Assembly: GCA_018240565.1 (NCBI GenBank)
Contig: JAFEFO010000040.1
Span: forward strand, 101,000 to 146,260
From: Pseudomonadota bacterium
GTDB taxonomy: Bacteria > Pseudomonadota > Gammaproteobacteria > Xanthomonadales > Rhodanobacteraceae
Direction of reading: 5' to 3'
DNA length: 45,261 bases
A program made the translations under genes and the position numbers. Of this stretch, positions 26,277-33,806 are shown piece after piece (position 1 is the first letter of the stretch; each line of letters starts with the position of its first letter). The notes under the pieces are model-generated. The model saw only the letters and a program-made list of their open reading frames with translations, was not told where the DNA came from and did not search any database.

Positions 26277-26876
26277 ATGGCCAATGAAGTCGTGGATCCC
26301 GGACGCCGCCGCTTTCTCACCGCGACGACGTCGGTCGTCGGTGCCGTGGGCGTGGCGTGCGCAGCAGTGCCGTTCATCAAATCGTGGGAGCCGAGCGCGC
26401 GCGCCAAGGCCGCTGGCGCCCCGGTGATGGCGGACATCGGCAAGATCGAAGCCGGCCAGAAGGTGACCTTCGGCTGGCGCGGCATGCCGGTGTTCGTGGT
26501 CAATCGCACCGCGCAGCAACTGGCGCAGCTCAAGGGCGAAGATGGCCGCCTGAAGGATCCCAACAGCGACAACACCGACCAGCAACCGGCCTATGCCAAG
26601 AACGAAAACCGTTCGATCAAGCCGGAATGGCTGGTCGTGGTCGGCATCTGCACGCACCTGGGGTGCTCTCCGGAATACTTCGGCGAGATCAAGCCCGAGC
26701 CGTTCGATCCGAACTGGAAGGGCGGGTTCTTCTGCCCCTGCCACAAATCGCGCTACGACATCTCCGGCCGCGTCTTCGACGGCGTGCCGGCGCCCGCCAA
26801 CCTGCAGGTGCCGCCGTACCATTTTGTTACCGATACGCTGATCCAGATCGGCGTTGATCCGCAAGGAGCCGCGTGA
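26277..26876 (+). CDS. petA: Ubiquinol-cytochrome c reductase, Rieske iron-sulfur subunit
   Basis: PetA carries the 2Fe-2S cluster that takes the first electron from ubiquinol in complex III. An N-terminal RRRFL with the following hydrophobic helix is the uncleaved Tat signal-anchor. Cluster ligands are in C125-T-H127-L-G-C130 and C153-P-C155-H156, where C130 and C155 form the structural disulfide. The ATG at 26277 has GGAG 6 nt upstream; 199 aa is normal. It is the first gene of petABC and its stop overlaps the petB start region (GTGATG). Confidence 0.96.
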   Translation: MANEVVDPGRRRFLTATTSVVGAVGVACAAVPFIKSWEPSARAKAAGAPVMADIGKIEAGQKVTFGWRGMPVFVVNRTAQQLAQLKGEDGRLKDPNSDNTDQQPAYAKNENRSIKPEWLVVVGICTHLGCSPEYFGEIKPEPFDPNWKGGFFCPCHKSRYDISGRVFDGVPAPANLQVPPYHFVTDTLIQIGVDPQGAA

Positions 26877-28183
26877 TGGCCACCGCACCCGTGCGCATCC
26901 AACCCAAGAACCGCATCCTGGCCTGGATCGAGGAACGCCTGCCGATCCTGTCCTTCCTGTCCTCGCATACCAGCGAGTACTACGCGCCGAAGAATTTCAA
27001 CTTCTGGTACTACTTCGGCTCGCTGGCGCTGCTGATCCTGGTCAGCCAGATCGTCACCGGCATTTTCCTCGCCATGTTCTACAAGCCCGGCGCGGACACC
27101 GCGTTCGCCTCGGTCGAGTACATCATGCGCGACGTGGAGTGGGGCTGGCTGATCCGCTACATGCACGAGGTCGGCGCGTCGATGTTCTTCATCGTCGTCT
27201 ACCTGCACATGTTCCGCGGCCTGATGTACGGCTCGTACAAGAAACCGCGCGAGCTGGTGTGGCTGCTCGGCATGCTGATCTTCCTCGCCCTGATGGCCGA
27301 GGCGTTCATGGGTTACGTGCTGCCGTGGGGCAACATGAGCTTCTGGGGCGCCAAGGTGATCATCTCGCTGTTCGGCGCGGTGCCGTGGATCGGCGACACG
27401 CTGGTGCAGTGGATCATGGGCGATTACAACCCGGCCGACGCCACGCTCAACCGCTTCTTCTCGCTGCATGTGATCGCCTTGCCGCTGGTGCTGCTGCTGC
27501 TGGTGGTGCTGCATCTGGCCGCGCTGCACGAGGTCGGCTCGAACAATCCGGACGGCGTGGAAATCAAGAAAGGCCCGAAGGGCAGCCGCTTCGGCGCCGA
27601 CAAGCCGGCCGACGGCATCCCGTTCCATCCGTACTACACGGTCAAGGACCTGTTCGGCGTCGGTTTCTTCCTCGTCATCTGCGCCTTCATCATCTTCTTC
27701 GTGCCGACCCTGGGCGGCTGGTTCCTCGAGCACGACAACTTCATCCCGGCCAATTCGCTGGTGACGCCGGCCGAGATCAAGCCGGTGTGGTATTTCACGC
27801 CGTTCTACGCGATGTTGCGCATGATCCCGGCCAAGCTGCCGGGCGTGATCATCATGTTCGTCGGCATCGCCGCGCTGTTCCTGGTGCCGTGGCTGGATCG
27901 CGGGCACGTCAAGTCGGTGCGCTATCGCGGCCTGGGCTACAAGATCGGACTTGGGTTGTTTGCGATCTCGTTCGTGATGCTCGGCGCGGTCGGCGCCGGC
28001 TTGACCAGCGAGTACATCCCGGTTTGGTTCGGCGCGAACGCGGATGTGACCACCATCGAAAATTTCTTCGGTCGATTCTGGCTCCTCGTGTACTTGCTGT
28101 CCTTCGTGGCCTTGTGGGCCTACACCTATTTCGGCTGGGAAAAGACCAAGCCGGTGCCGGAGCGGGTAACGACCCATGACTAA
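26876..28183 (+). CDS. petB: Cytochrome b subunit of the bc1 complex
   Basis: PetB is the quinone-binding core of complex III, with about eight membrane helices. The paired haem-ligand histidines are visible in RYMHEVGASMFFIVVYLHMF and in RFFSLHVIALPLVLLL followed by VVLHLAALH; the Qo-site PEWY-equivalent region here reads PVWYFTPFYAM. The ATG at 26876 is preferred over GTG at 26873 because AAGGAG ends 7 nt upstream. It shares one base with the petA stop codon and overlaps petC by 8 bp. The 435-aa length is typical of gammaproteobacterial cytochrome b with an intact C-terminal half. Confidence 0.96.
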   Translation: MATAPVRIQPKNRILAWIEERLPILSFLSSHTSEYYAPKNFNFWYYFGSLALLILVSQIVTGIFLAMFYKPGADTAFASVEYIMRDVEWGWLIRYMHEVGASMFFIVVYLHMFRGLMYGSYKKPRELVWLLGMLIFLALMAEAFMGYVLPWGNMSFWGAKVIISLFGAVPWIGDTLVQWIMGDYNPADATLNRFFSLHVIALPLVLLLLVVLHLAALHEVGSNNPDGVEIKKGPKGSRFGADKPADGIPFHPYYTVKDLFGVGFFLVICAFIIFFVPTLGGWFLEHDNFIPANSLVTPAEIKPVWYFTPFYAMLRMIPAKLPGVIIMFVGIAALFLVPWLDRGHVKSVRYRGLGYKIGLGLFAISFVMLGAVGAGLTSEYIPVWFGANADVTTIENFFGRFWLLVYLLSFVALWAYTYFGWEKTKPVPERVTTHD

Positions 28184-28958
28184 GCCAACCGTTCGTTCCA
28201 TCATTGCGCGCGCGGCGCTTGTCGCCGCCGCCCTGTTCGTTTCAAGTGCCTGCCTGGCCGAAGAAGGCACGGGTTTGCAGGAATCCGGCGCGCGCGTGAC
28301 CAATATCGCCTCGCTGCAGAGCGGAGCGCGCACGTATTTCAACTATTGCGCCGGCTGCCACTCGCTCAAGTACATGCGCTATTCGCGCATCGCCCAGGAC
28401 CTGCAACTGACCGACGAGGAAGTGCTCAAGAATTTCGCACCCGCCGGTGCCAAGGCGGGCGATCTGGTCGTGTCGAACATGCCGTCGAAGCCGGCCGAGG
28501 GCGACCAGCCGGCGCAAGGCGCGGAAGTGTGGTTCGGCAAGGACCCGCCGGATCTGTCGCTGGAAGCGCGCGCCAAGGGCGCGGACTGGATCTACACCTA
28601 CCTCAAGTCGTTCTACGTGGATCCTTCACGGCCGGTGGGCTGGAACAATACCTTGTTCCAGAACGCGTCGATGCCGTTCCCGTTGTGGGAACTGCAAGGC
28701 GTGCAGTCGCCGGTCTATGCACCGGCCAAGCCCGGGCAGGATGCGGTCGTCGAAAAGCTGGAGTTGACCAGCCCCGGCAAGCTCACGCCGGCGCAGTTCG
28801 ACGACACCGTGCGCGACCTGACCGCCTTCCTCGAATACGCGAGCGAGCCGGCGGCGCTGCAGCGCCACGCGATCGGCGTGTGGGTGTTGTTCTACCTGGC
28901 GCTCTTCACCTTGCTGGCATACCTGCTCAAGCACGAGTACTGGAAGGACGTGCACTGA
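28176..28958 (+). CDS. petC: Cytochrome c1
   Basis: PetC passes electrons from the Rieske subunit to soluble cytochrome c. It has a signal peptide (about 1-28, ending CLA), the covalent haem motif C58-A-G-C61-H62, the family segment SLKYMRYSR directly after it, a later Met ligand region (NASMPFPLWELQG) and a C-terminal anchor helix (WVLFYLALFTLLAYLL). At 260 aa it is of normal length. It overlaps petB by 8 bp, so subunit synthesis is coupled. A 7-bp hairpin follows 13 bp after the stop. Confidence 0.96.
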   Translation: MTKPTVRSIIARAALVAAALFVSSACLAEEGTGLQESGARVTNIASLQSGARTYFNYCAGCHSLKYMRYSRIAQDLQLTDEEVLKNFAPAGAKAGDLVVSNMPSKPAEGDQPAQGAEVWFGKDPPDLSLEARAKGADWIYTYLKSFYVDPSRPVGWNNTLFQNASMPFPLWELQGVQSPVYAPAKPGQDAVVEKLELTSPGKLTPAQFDDTVRDLTAFLEYASEPAALQRHAIGVWVLFYLALFTLLAYLLKHEYWKDVH

Positions 28959-28970
28959 GGCAATAGGGTC

Positions 28971-28993
28971 CCGCCGCAGCCCGAGAGCGGCGG
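28971..28993 (+). other. Hairpin after petC
   Basis: CCGCCGC (28971-28977) pairs perfectly with GCGGCGG (28987-28993) around a 9-nt loop. No T-run follows, so it is at most a weak or factor-assisted terminator or an mRNA-stabilising stem. Confidence 0.4.
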
Positions 28994-29022
28994 CGGACAG
29001 CGCCGGATTTGCGCATGACCCC

Positions 29023-29051
29023 TTGCTAAGCGGGGGGTAACTTTGTACAAG
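29023..29051 (+). promoter_or_regulatory. Putative sspAB promoter
   Basis: TTGCTA (29023-29028) and TACAAG (29046-29051) are spaced by 17 bp. Initiation near 29058 gives a leader of about 40 nt to sspA. Confidence 0.5.
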
Positions 29052-29096
29052 GGAAGGATGTGGCAGGCCGACAGTCGCCTGCAGGGGGCGTTTCCC

Positions 29097-29723
29097 ATGG
29101 CCTTGAGTCAACGATCGCGCACCATTTTGACCCTGTACTCGTCCAACGACGATGCACAGTGCCACCGCGTGCGCCTGGTCCTTGCGGCCAAGGGCGTGGT
29201 CTACGATTTGGTGCCGGTGACCGCCAAGAACGTTCCGGAAGACCTGCTGGACCTCAATCCCTACAACACGGTGCCGACCTTGGTCGACCGCGACCTCGTG
29301 CTCTACGACACCGGCGTGATCTGCGAATACCTCGACGAGCGCTACCCGCATCCGCCGCTGATGCCGGTCGATCCGCTGTCGCGCGCGCGCCTGCGCCTGG
29401 CCACGGTGCGCATCGAGCGCGACTGGCTGCCGTACGTCGCGCAGATCCAGGCCGGGGGACGTCCGGCCGAGACCGCGCGCAAGCGCCTGCGCGAGGCGTT
29501 GCTCGCGGCGGTGCCGCTGTTCAAGGCCGCCAAGTTCTTCCTCAATCCGGAGCTCTCGCTCACCGATTGCGCGCTGGCGCCGTTGATCTGGCGCCTGCCG
29601 AGCTTGGGCGTGGCGCTGCCGCGCGAGGCGCACGTGATCATCGACTACGGCGAGCGCATCTTCCGCAATCCCGGGTTCACGCGCAGCCTGACGCCCGAAG
29701 AAAAACTCCTGCGCGACCCATGA
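29097..29723 (+). CDS. sspA: Stringent starvation protein A (GST-fold RNA polymerase-associated)
   Basis: SspA has a glutathione-S-transferase fold without that activity, binds RNA polymerase and adjusts transcription in stationary phase and acid stress. The 208-aa protein shows the N-terminal thioredoxin-like half (TLYSSNDDAQCHRVRLVLAA, NPYNTVPTLVDRDLVLYDTG, ICEYLDERYPHPPLMP) and the helical C-terminal half. The ATG at 29097 follows AGGGGG; an upstream in-frame ATG at 29043 overlaps the promoter and is unlikely. It overlaps sspB by 4 nt (ATGA), and the position after petABC is common in proteobacteria. Confidence 0.93.
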   Translation: MALSQRSRTILTLYSSNDDAQCHRVRLVLAAKGVVYDLVPVTAKNVPEDLLDLNPYNTVPTLVDRDLVLYDTGVICEYLDERYPHPPLMPVDPLSRARLRLATVRIERDWLPYVAQIQAGGRPAETARKRLREALLAAVPLFKAAKFFLNPELSLTDCALAPLIWRLPSLGVALPREAHVIIDYGERIFRNPGFTRSLTPEEKLLRDP

Positions 29724-30130
29724 GCACGGTCGGCATGACGTCGAACCGCCCGTACCTGCTGCGGGCGATGTACGACTGGATCAGCGACAACGGCCTGACG
29801 CCGTACATCCTGGTCGATGCGGCGGCGCCGGGCGTGGATGTACCGCAAAGCGCGGTGAAGGATGGTCGCGTCGTGCTCAATGTCGCGGCGCGCGCGGTCA
29901 TGAAGCTCGAACTGGGCATGGACAAGGTGAGTTTCCTGGCGCGTTTTTCCGGCGTCAGCCGCAGCGTGCAGGCGCCGATGCACGCGATCCTGGCCATCTA
30001 CGCGCACGAGAACGGGCAGGGCATGATGTTCCCTGCGGAAAACGCCCCGCCGCAACCGCCCACCGCCGATGTCGCCGCTGCCGCCAGCGCACCGCCGAAG
30101 AAGGGCAACCACCTGCGCGTGGTGAAGTAG
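29720..30130 (+). CDS. sspB: ClpXP adaptor / stringent starvation protein B
   Basis: SspB delivers ssrA-tagged proteins to ClpXP. The N-terminal substrate-binding domain is clear (SNRPYLLRAMYDWISDNG, PYILVDA, VLNVAARAV, ISFxARFSG-like segment, MHAILAIYAHENGQGM). A flexible Pro/Ala-rich linker follows, and the C-terminus GNHLRVVK is the classical ClpX-binding XB motif. Its ATG overlaps the sspA stop. The 136-aa length is slightly shorter than E. coli SspB (165 aa) because of a shorter linker, and the two functional ends are intact. Confidence 0.95.
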   Translation: MSTVGMTSNRPYLLRAMYDWISDNGLTPYILVDAAAPGVDVPQSAVKDGRVVLNVAARAVMKLELGMDKVSFLARFSGVSRSVQAPMHAILAIYAHENGQGMMFPAENAPPQPPTADVAAAASAPPKKGNHLRVVK

Positions 30131-30140
30131 CCCTTGCGCC

Positions 30141-30506
30141 TCAGTGCAACGTGCGCTGCGGCCGCAGTTCGATCACGTTGCCGTTGTCCGCATCCGCTGC
30201 CTTTTCGGGCATCGGCAGGTCCCATGACACCACCTCGCCGTCGAGCAGGTCCAGGCTGCCGCGCCGGCGGTCGGCGCCGTCGACGCTGACCTCGAAGCCG
30301 TAGCAGCGCTCCAGGCGCAGGCCTTCGCCGGGCACCCGCCGCAGGCGCAGGCGGCGCAGCGCGACGGTCTGGTCGAGCAGCTGCACGCCGGCGCGCGCGC
30401 ACAGCTCGCGGGCGAGGGTGCGCGCGTGCTCGCGGGCGCGCAAGGCATTTTGCCACGCCCATAGCGCGGCCAGCAGCAAAACCATGGGCAACAGGGATTC
30501 GAACAT
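30141..30506 (-). CDS. DUF3301-domain protein
   Basis: This 121-aa protein has one N-terminal membrane helix (FESLLPMVLLLAALWAW) and a cytoplasmic part with EHARTLARELCARAGVQLLDQTV and YGFEVSVDGADRR, matching the DUF3301 family of small membrane-anchored proteins in Xanthomonadales and Pseudomonadales. The ATG at 30506 gives the family N-terminus; the frame is open further upstream only as antisense of the kinase gene. It converges with sspB (10 bp apart) and is divergent from the kinase gene. Function unknown. Confidence 0.8.
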   Translation of the reverse strand: MFESLLPMVLLLAALWAWQNALRAREHARTLARELCARAGVQLLDQTVALRRLRLRRVPGEGLRLERCYGFEVSVDGADRRRGSLDLLDGEVVSWDLPMPEKAADADNGNVIELRPQRTLH

Positions 30507-30565
30507 GCGCCGAGTGTGCGGGCGCGGCCGCGGCAAAACAAGAGCGCGCGCCGCTCCGGATTCGC

Positions 30566-30571
30566 TACAAT
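30566..30571 (+). promoter_or_regulatory. Putative -10 of the kinase gene
   Basis: TACAAT at 30566-30571 overlaps the upstream in-frame ATG (30570). Initiation near 30578 would exclude that ATG and favour the GTG at 30603. No clear -35. Confidence 0.4.
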
Positions 30572-30602
30572 GCCGCTTCGACATCTGCGGCGAGAACGGC
30601 TT

Positions 30603-32963
30603 GTGATCGAGGTTCCCGGCTATCAGATCAAGCGCGAAATCGGCGTCGGCGGCATGGCCAGCGTGCATCTGGCCGTGCAAACCTCGCTCGAGCGCGAGGT
30701 CGCGCTCAAGGTCATGGCGCCGGCATTGGCGGCCGATCCTGCGTTTTCCAAGCGCTTCCTGCAGGAAGCGCGCATGCTCGCTTCGCTCGCGCATCCGAAC
30801 ATCGTCGCGGTGTACGACGTCGGCGTCACGCCGGCGCAGCTGCACTATTTTTCGATGCAGTATCTGCCGGGCGGTGATTTCTCCGGACGCGTGACGCGCG
30901 GCATCGACGAGCGCGAACTCGTCGTCACCCTCGCCGGCGTGGCGCGTGCGCTCGGCTATGCCCACCAGCGCGGCTACGTGCACCGCGACGTGGCGCCGGG
31001 CAACGTGCTCTACGATGCCAACGGCAATCCGGTGCTGACCGATTTCGGCATCGCCCTGGCCACCGTCACCGGCGGCCATATCACCAGCAGCGGGTTTTCA
31101 GTCGGCACCAGCCACTACATGAGCCCGGAGCAGGCGCGCGGCGGCGACGTCGATGCGCGCTCGGACATCTACAGCCTCGGCGTGCTCGCCTATTACGGGC
31201 TTGCACGCAAGCCGCCGTACGACGGCGCGGATGGTTTTGCCGTCGCCTACGCGCATGTGTTCGAGCCGATCCCGCGCCTGCCGGCGGAGCACGCGCACTG
31301 GCAGCCCCTGATCGATCGTGCGCTGGCCAAGGATCCGAAGGATCGCTACGCCGACACCGAGCAGTTCCTCGATGCCCTGGCCAGCGTCGCGCCGCAGTAC
31401 GCGGCGCTTTTCCGCGAAGATGCCGCGCCGCCGCCGTCTGCCGAACGCGCCACGGTGCCCATGCAACGCCTGCCGCGGCCGGAGGAGCTTGCCGCCGCGT
31501 CGGCGGGCAAGCGCGTGGAGCCGGCGACCAAGCCGGTGATCAGGCTCGCGGATCCGCGCAAGCCCGAAGGCGATGGCGCGGCGACGGTGCGCGCGCGCAT
31601 CGAGCCCGCCGCGCCACCGCCAGCTTCGGTTGCGCCACCAATGGTGCCGGTATCCGCCCCGCGGCCAGGCCTCTTGCGCTGGTGGCCGGTGGCCGTGGCG
31701 GTTGCGGGCGTTGTGTTGATTGCAATCGCTTGGCTCACGCGCCACCACGCCGCGCCACCGCCCGCACCCGAATCCACAGCGCAAGTCGCTGCCGCGCCGG
31801 CGACGCCAGCCCCCGTGCCGACCACGGCGCCGGAATCCGCCGCTGCGCCGGCGACACCGGTATCCCCGCCGCAGACGGCGATGGACAGCATCGATGCCGA
31901 CAATGCGCAATCCCCGGTCGAGGATGTTGCGCAATTTCCGACCGTGGTCGATCCGCTCGAAGAATCGTTGCGGCTGGGCCGCCAGGCATTGGCGCAGCAA
32001 CGCCTGACCTTGCCGGCCGGGGACAACGCGCTGGAGCGGTTCCAGCTGGCCTTGCGACTGGATCCGCGCAGCAAGGCAGCCAGGCAGGGTATCGCCGATA
32101 TCGCGAAGAAATACATCGAATTCGCGCAGAAGAACCTGGCCAACGGTGATGTTGCGCAATTCGGCCAGTACTTGCAGCGCGCGGATGAGGTGATCAAGAA
32201 CGTGCCCGACGACAGCGACGTCCCCAAGGCGATCGCCGCGGCGCGGCACGATGCCGCGGCGCCCTACATTGCCAAGGGCCAGGCGGCGGCGGCGGGTTGG
32301 GACAAGGCGGCCGCGATCGCCGCGTACCAGGCGGCGTTGCAGCTCGATCCGGACAATGCCGAGGCGCGTGCGGGGCAGAAATTCGCCGCCAGCATCGGCG
32401 AGCCAGGGTTCGCGTTCCGCGACAAACTTGCCGATGGCGGCCAGGGCCCGGAAATGGTCGTGCTCGATGCGCGCCTGGCGATGGCGCGGCACGACGTGAC
32501 GCGCGGTGAGTTCCGTCGCTTCTGGGCCGCGGCCGGACGTGCCAAATTCGCTGGCAAGACGCCTGAGTGCGGCGACCGGGAAAGGGTCTTCTCCGGGTCG
32601 GGGGGGCGCGATTGGCAAAAGCCCGGCATCGAAGGCGGCGATTGGGGCGACGATCAGCCGGTCGTGTGCGTCAGCATTGCGCAGGCCATTGCCTACGCAC
32701 AGTGGCTCGGCCATGAAACCGGCAAGCGTTACCGGCTGCCGACGTCCGGCGAATTCGACCGCGGCCACGCCGACGACGGCAAAGTGCGTGTGTGGGTCGA
32801 CACGTGCGGCATCGGCGCAAAGCCAGCGGATGGTTGCGGCAAGAACATCGCGCGTGGACGTTCGTGGGCAAGCAAGGATGGCAGCGACAGCAACGATTTC
32901 CGTGGCAACGATGCCGCACAAAACACGATCGGCTTCCGCCTCGTGCGCGATCTCGACAAATGA
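30603..32963 (+). CDS. Hanks-type Ser/Thr kinase with C-terminal FGE-like domain
   Basis: The 786-aa protein has a kinase domain (about 7-265), a Pro/Ala-rich segment, one membrane helix (about 358-380), a second low-complexity region, a helical TPR-like stretch (about 455-605) and a C-terminal formylglycine-generating-enzyme/sulfatase-modifying-like domain (about 612-786). Kinase features: G-loop G14-V-G-G-M, K36, E55, H127-R-D129, N134, D147-F-G. The catalytic-loop Lys of HRDxKPxN is Ala131 (HRDVAPGN). The FGE-like part (RHDVTRGEFRRFW, GKRYRLPTSGEFDR, NTIGFRLVRD) is short and lacks the usual GNVWEW core, so it is probably a binding rather than a catalytic domain. The GTG start follows the -10 at 30566; ATG at 30570 is the alternative. 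The FHA gene follows. Confidence 0.88.
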   Translation: MIEVPGYQIKREIGVGGMASVHLAVQTSLEREVALKVMAPALAADPAFSKRFLQEARMLASLAHPNIVAVYDVGVTPAQLHYFSMQYLPGGDFSGRVTRGIDERELVVTLAGVARALGYAHQRGYVHRDVAPGNVLYDANGNPVLTDFGIALATVTGGHITSSGFSVGTSHYMSPEQARGGDVDARSDIYSLGVLAYYGLARKPPYDGADGFAVAYAHVFEPIPRLPAEHAHWQPLIDRALAKDPKDRYADTEQFLDALASVAPQYAALFREDAAPPPSAERATVPMQRLPRPEELAAASAGKRVEPATKPVIRLADPRKPEGDGAATVRARIEPAAPPPASVAPPMVPVSAPRPGLLRWWPVAVAVAGVVLIAIAWLTRHHAAPPPAPESTAQVAAAPATPAPVPTTAPESAAAPATPVSPPQTAMDSIDADNAQSPVEDVAQFPTVVDPLEESLRLGRQALAQQRLTLPAGDNALERFQLALRLDPRSKAARQGIADIAKKYIEFAQKNLANGDVAQFGQYLQRADEVIKNVPDDSDVPKAIAAARHDAAAPYIAKGQAAAAGWDKAAAIAAYQAALQLDPDNAEARAGQKFAASIGEPGFAFRDKLADGGQGPEMVVLDARLAMARHDVTRGEFRRFWAAAGRAKFAGKTPECGDRERVFSGSGGRDWQKPGIEGGDWGDDQPVVCVSIAQAIAYAQWLGHETGKRYRLPTSGEFDRGHADDGKVRVWVDTCGIGAKPADGCGKNIARGRSWASKDGSDSNDFRGNDAAQNTIGFRLVRDLDK

Positions 32964-32984
32964 CGGCGGTTTGCCGTTTATACT
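32963..32984 (+). promoter_or_regulatory. Hairpin and -10-like element before the FHA gene
   Basis: ACGGC (32963-32967) pairs with GCCGT (32973-32977) immediately after the kinase stop, then TATACT (32979-32984) forms a good -10. TCGACA at 32953-32958 would be the -35 but the spacer is 20 bp. The FHA gene may be read both through from the kinase and from this site. Confidence 0.35.
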
Positions 32985-33017
32985 GGCACAACGCCATTTC
33001 TGCATGAGGCTCGCCCG

Positions 33018-33806
33018 ATGAAGCTGCTGTTTCCCAACGCCGAACATGAGGCGGTCGAGATCCGTGCGGGAGAGGTTCTCGTCGGCGCCGGCGCCGACTG
33101 TGCCGTGATGCTGGCCGCGCCGGGCATCGCGCCGCGCCATTGCCGGCTCTTCGAACGCGACGGCCAGGTGTTTGCCGTGCCGCTGGGCGATGCCGTGACC
33201 GTGCTCAATGGCAAGCAGATCGCCGGCGAGACGGTGATCAAGCCGGGCGACCTGCTGGTGTTCGCGCGCGTCGGTGCGCGCGTGGTCGCCACCGAAAAAG
33301 CCACGGTGCCCTTGCCGCGACGCGCACCGGCCACCGACGAGGACGGTCGCACGCGCGTGCGCATGGCGCTGCCGAAATTCGTCATGCGCGGCGTGTCGGG
33401 TCCGACGTTCGGCAAGACCTTCGGCGTGGTCGGTACACTCACGCTCGGGCGCAGCAGCGAATGCGACGTTGCCATCCCCAGCGATGAAATCTCGCGCCAT
33501 CACGCCAAGCTGCAAGTCGTGCCCGATGGCGTGCTGGTCGAGGACATGGGCTCGGCCAACGGCACCTTCGTCAACAACCAGCGCGTGCATGGATCGACGT
33601 TGATGAAGCACGGCGACGAACTGCGCCTGGATACCGTGCGTTTTCAGCTGATGTCGCCGGTCGCCGAGGCAGCGTATACCGCGCAGCGGTCGCCGGAACC
33701 GGCGGTGGCGCCGGCCAAATCCGGCAAAGGCGTGTGGATGGTCGTTGGCCTGGTCGTGCTTGCCGCGATTGCAGCGGCGGTGTTGCATCACCTGGGCAAG
33801 TTCTAA
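33018..33806 (+). CDS. FHA-domain membrane-anchored protein
   Basis: The 262-aa protein has a degenerate N-terminal FHA-like fold (about 1-90, ending with a GDLLVFARVGARVV strand), a linker, and a canonical phosphothreonine-binding FHA domain (about 133-212) with GRSSECDVAIPSDEISRHH, then SANGTFVNNQRV. One C-terminal membrane helix (WMVVGLVVLAAIAAAVL) anchors it, so both FHA units face the cytoplasm. Position 54 bp after the kinase gene strongly suggests that it recognises phosphorylated kinase or kinase targets. The 3' end overlaps purK by 4 bp. Confidence 0.9.
   Translation: MKLLFPNAEHEAVEIRAGEVLVGAGADCAVMLAAPGIAPRHCRLFERDGQVFAVPLGDAVTVLNGKQIAGETVIKPGDLLVFARVGARVVATEKATVPLPRRAPATDEDGRTRVRMALPKFVMRGVSGPTFGKTFGVVGTLTLGRSSECDVAIPSDEISRHHAKLQVVPDGVLVEDMGSANGTFVNNQRVHGSTLMKHGDELRLDTVRFQLMSPVAEAAYTAQRSPEPAVAPAKSGKGVWMVVGLVVLAAIAAAVLHHLGKF

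Noticed and set aside
30141..31079. Long minus-strand frame extending the DUF3301 gene upstream
   Set aside because: The part beyond 30506 is antisense of the kinase gene; the DUF3301 membrane helix starts naturally at the ATG at 30506.
31098..33791. 897-codon open frame on the minus strand
   Set aside because: It spans the kinase and FHA genes in antisense and has no recognisable domain.
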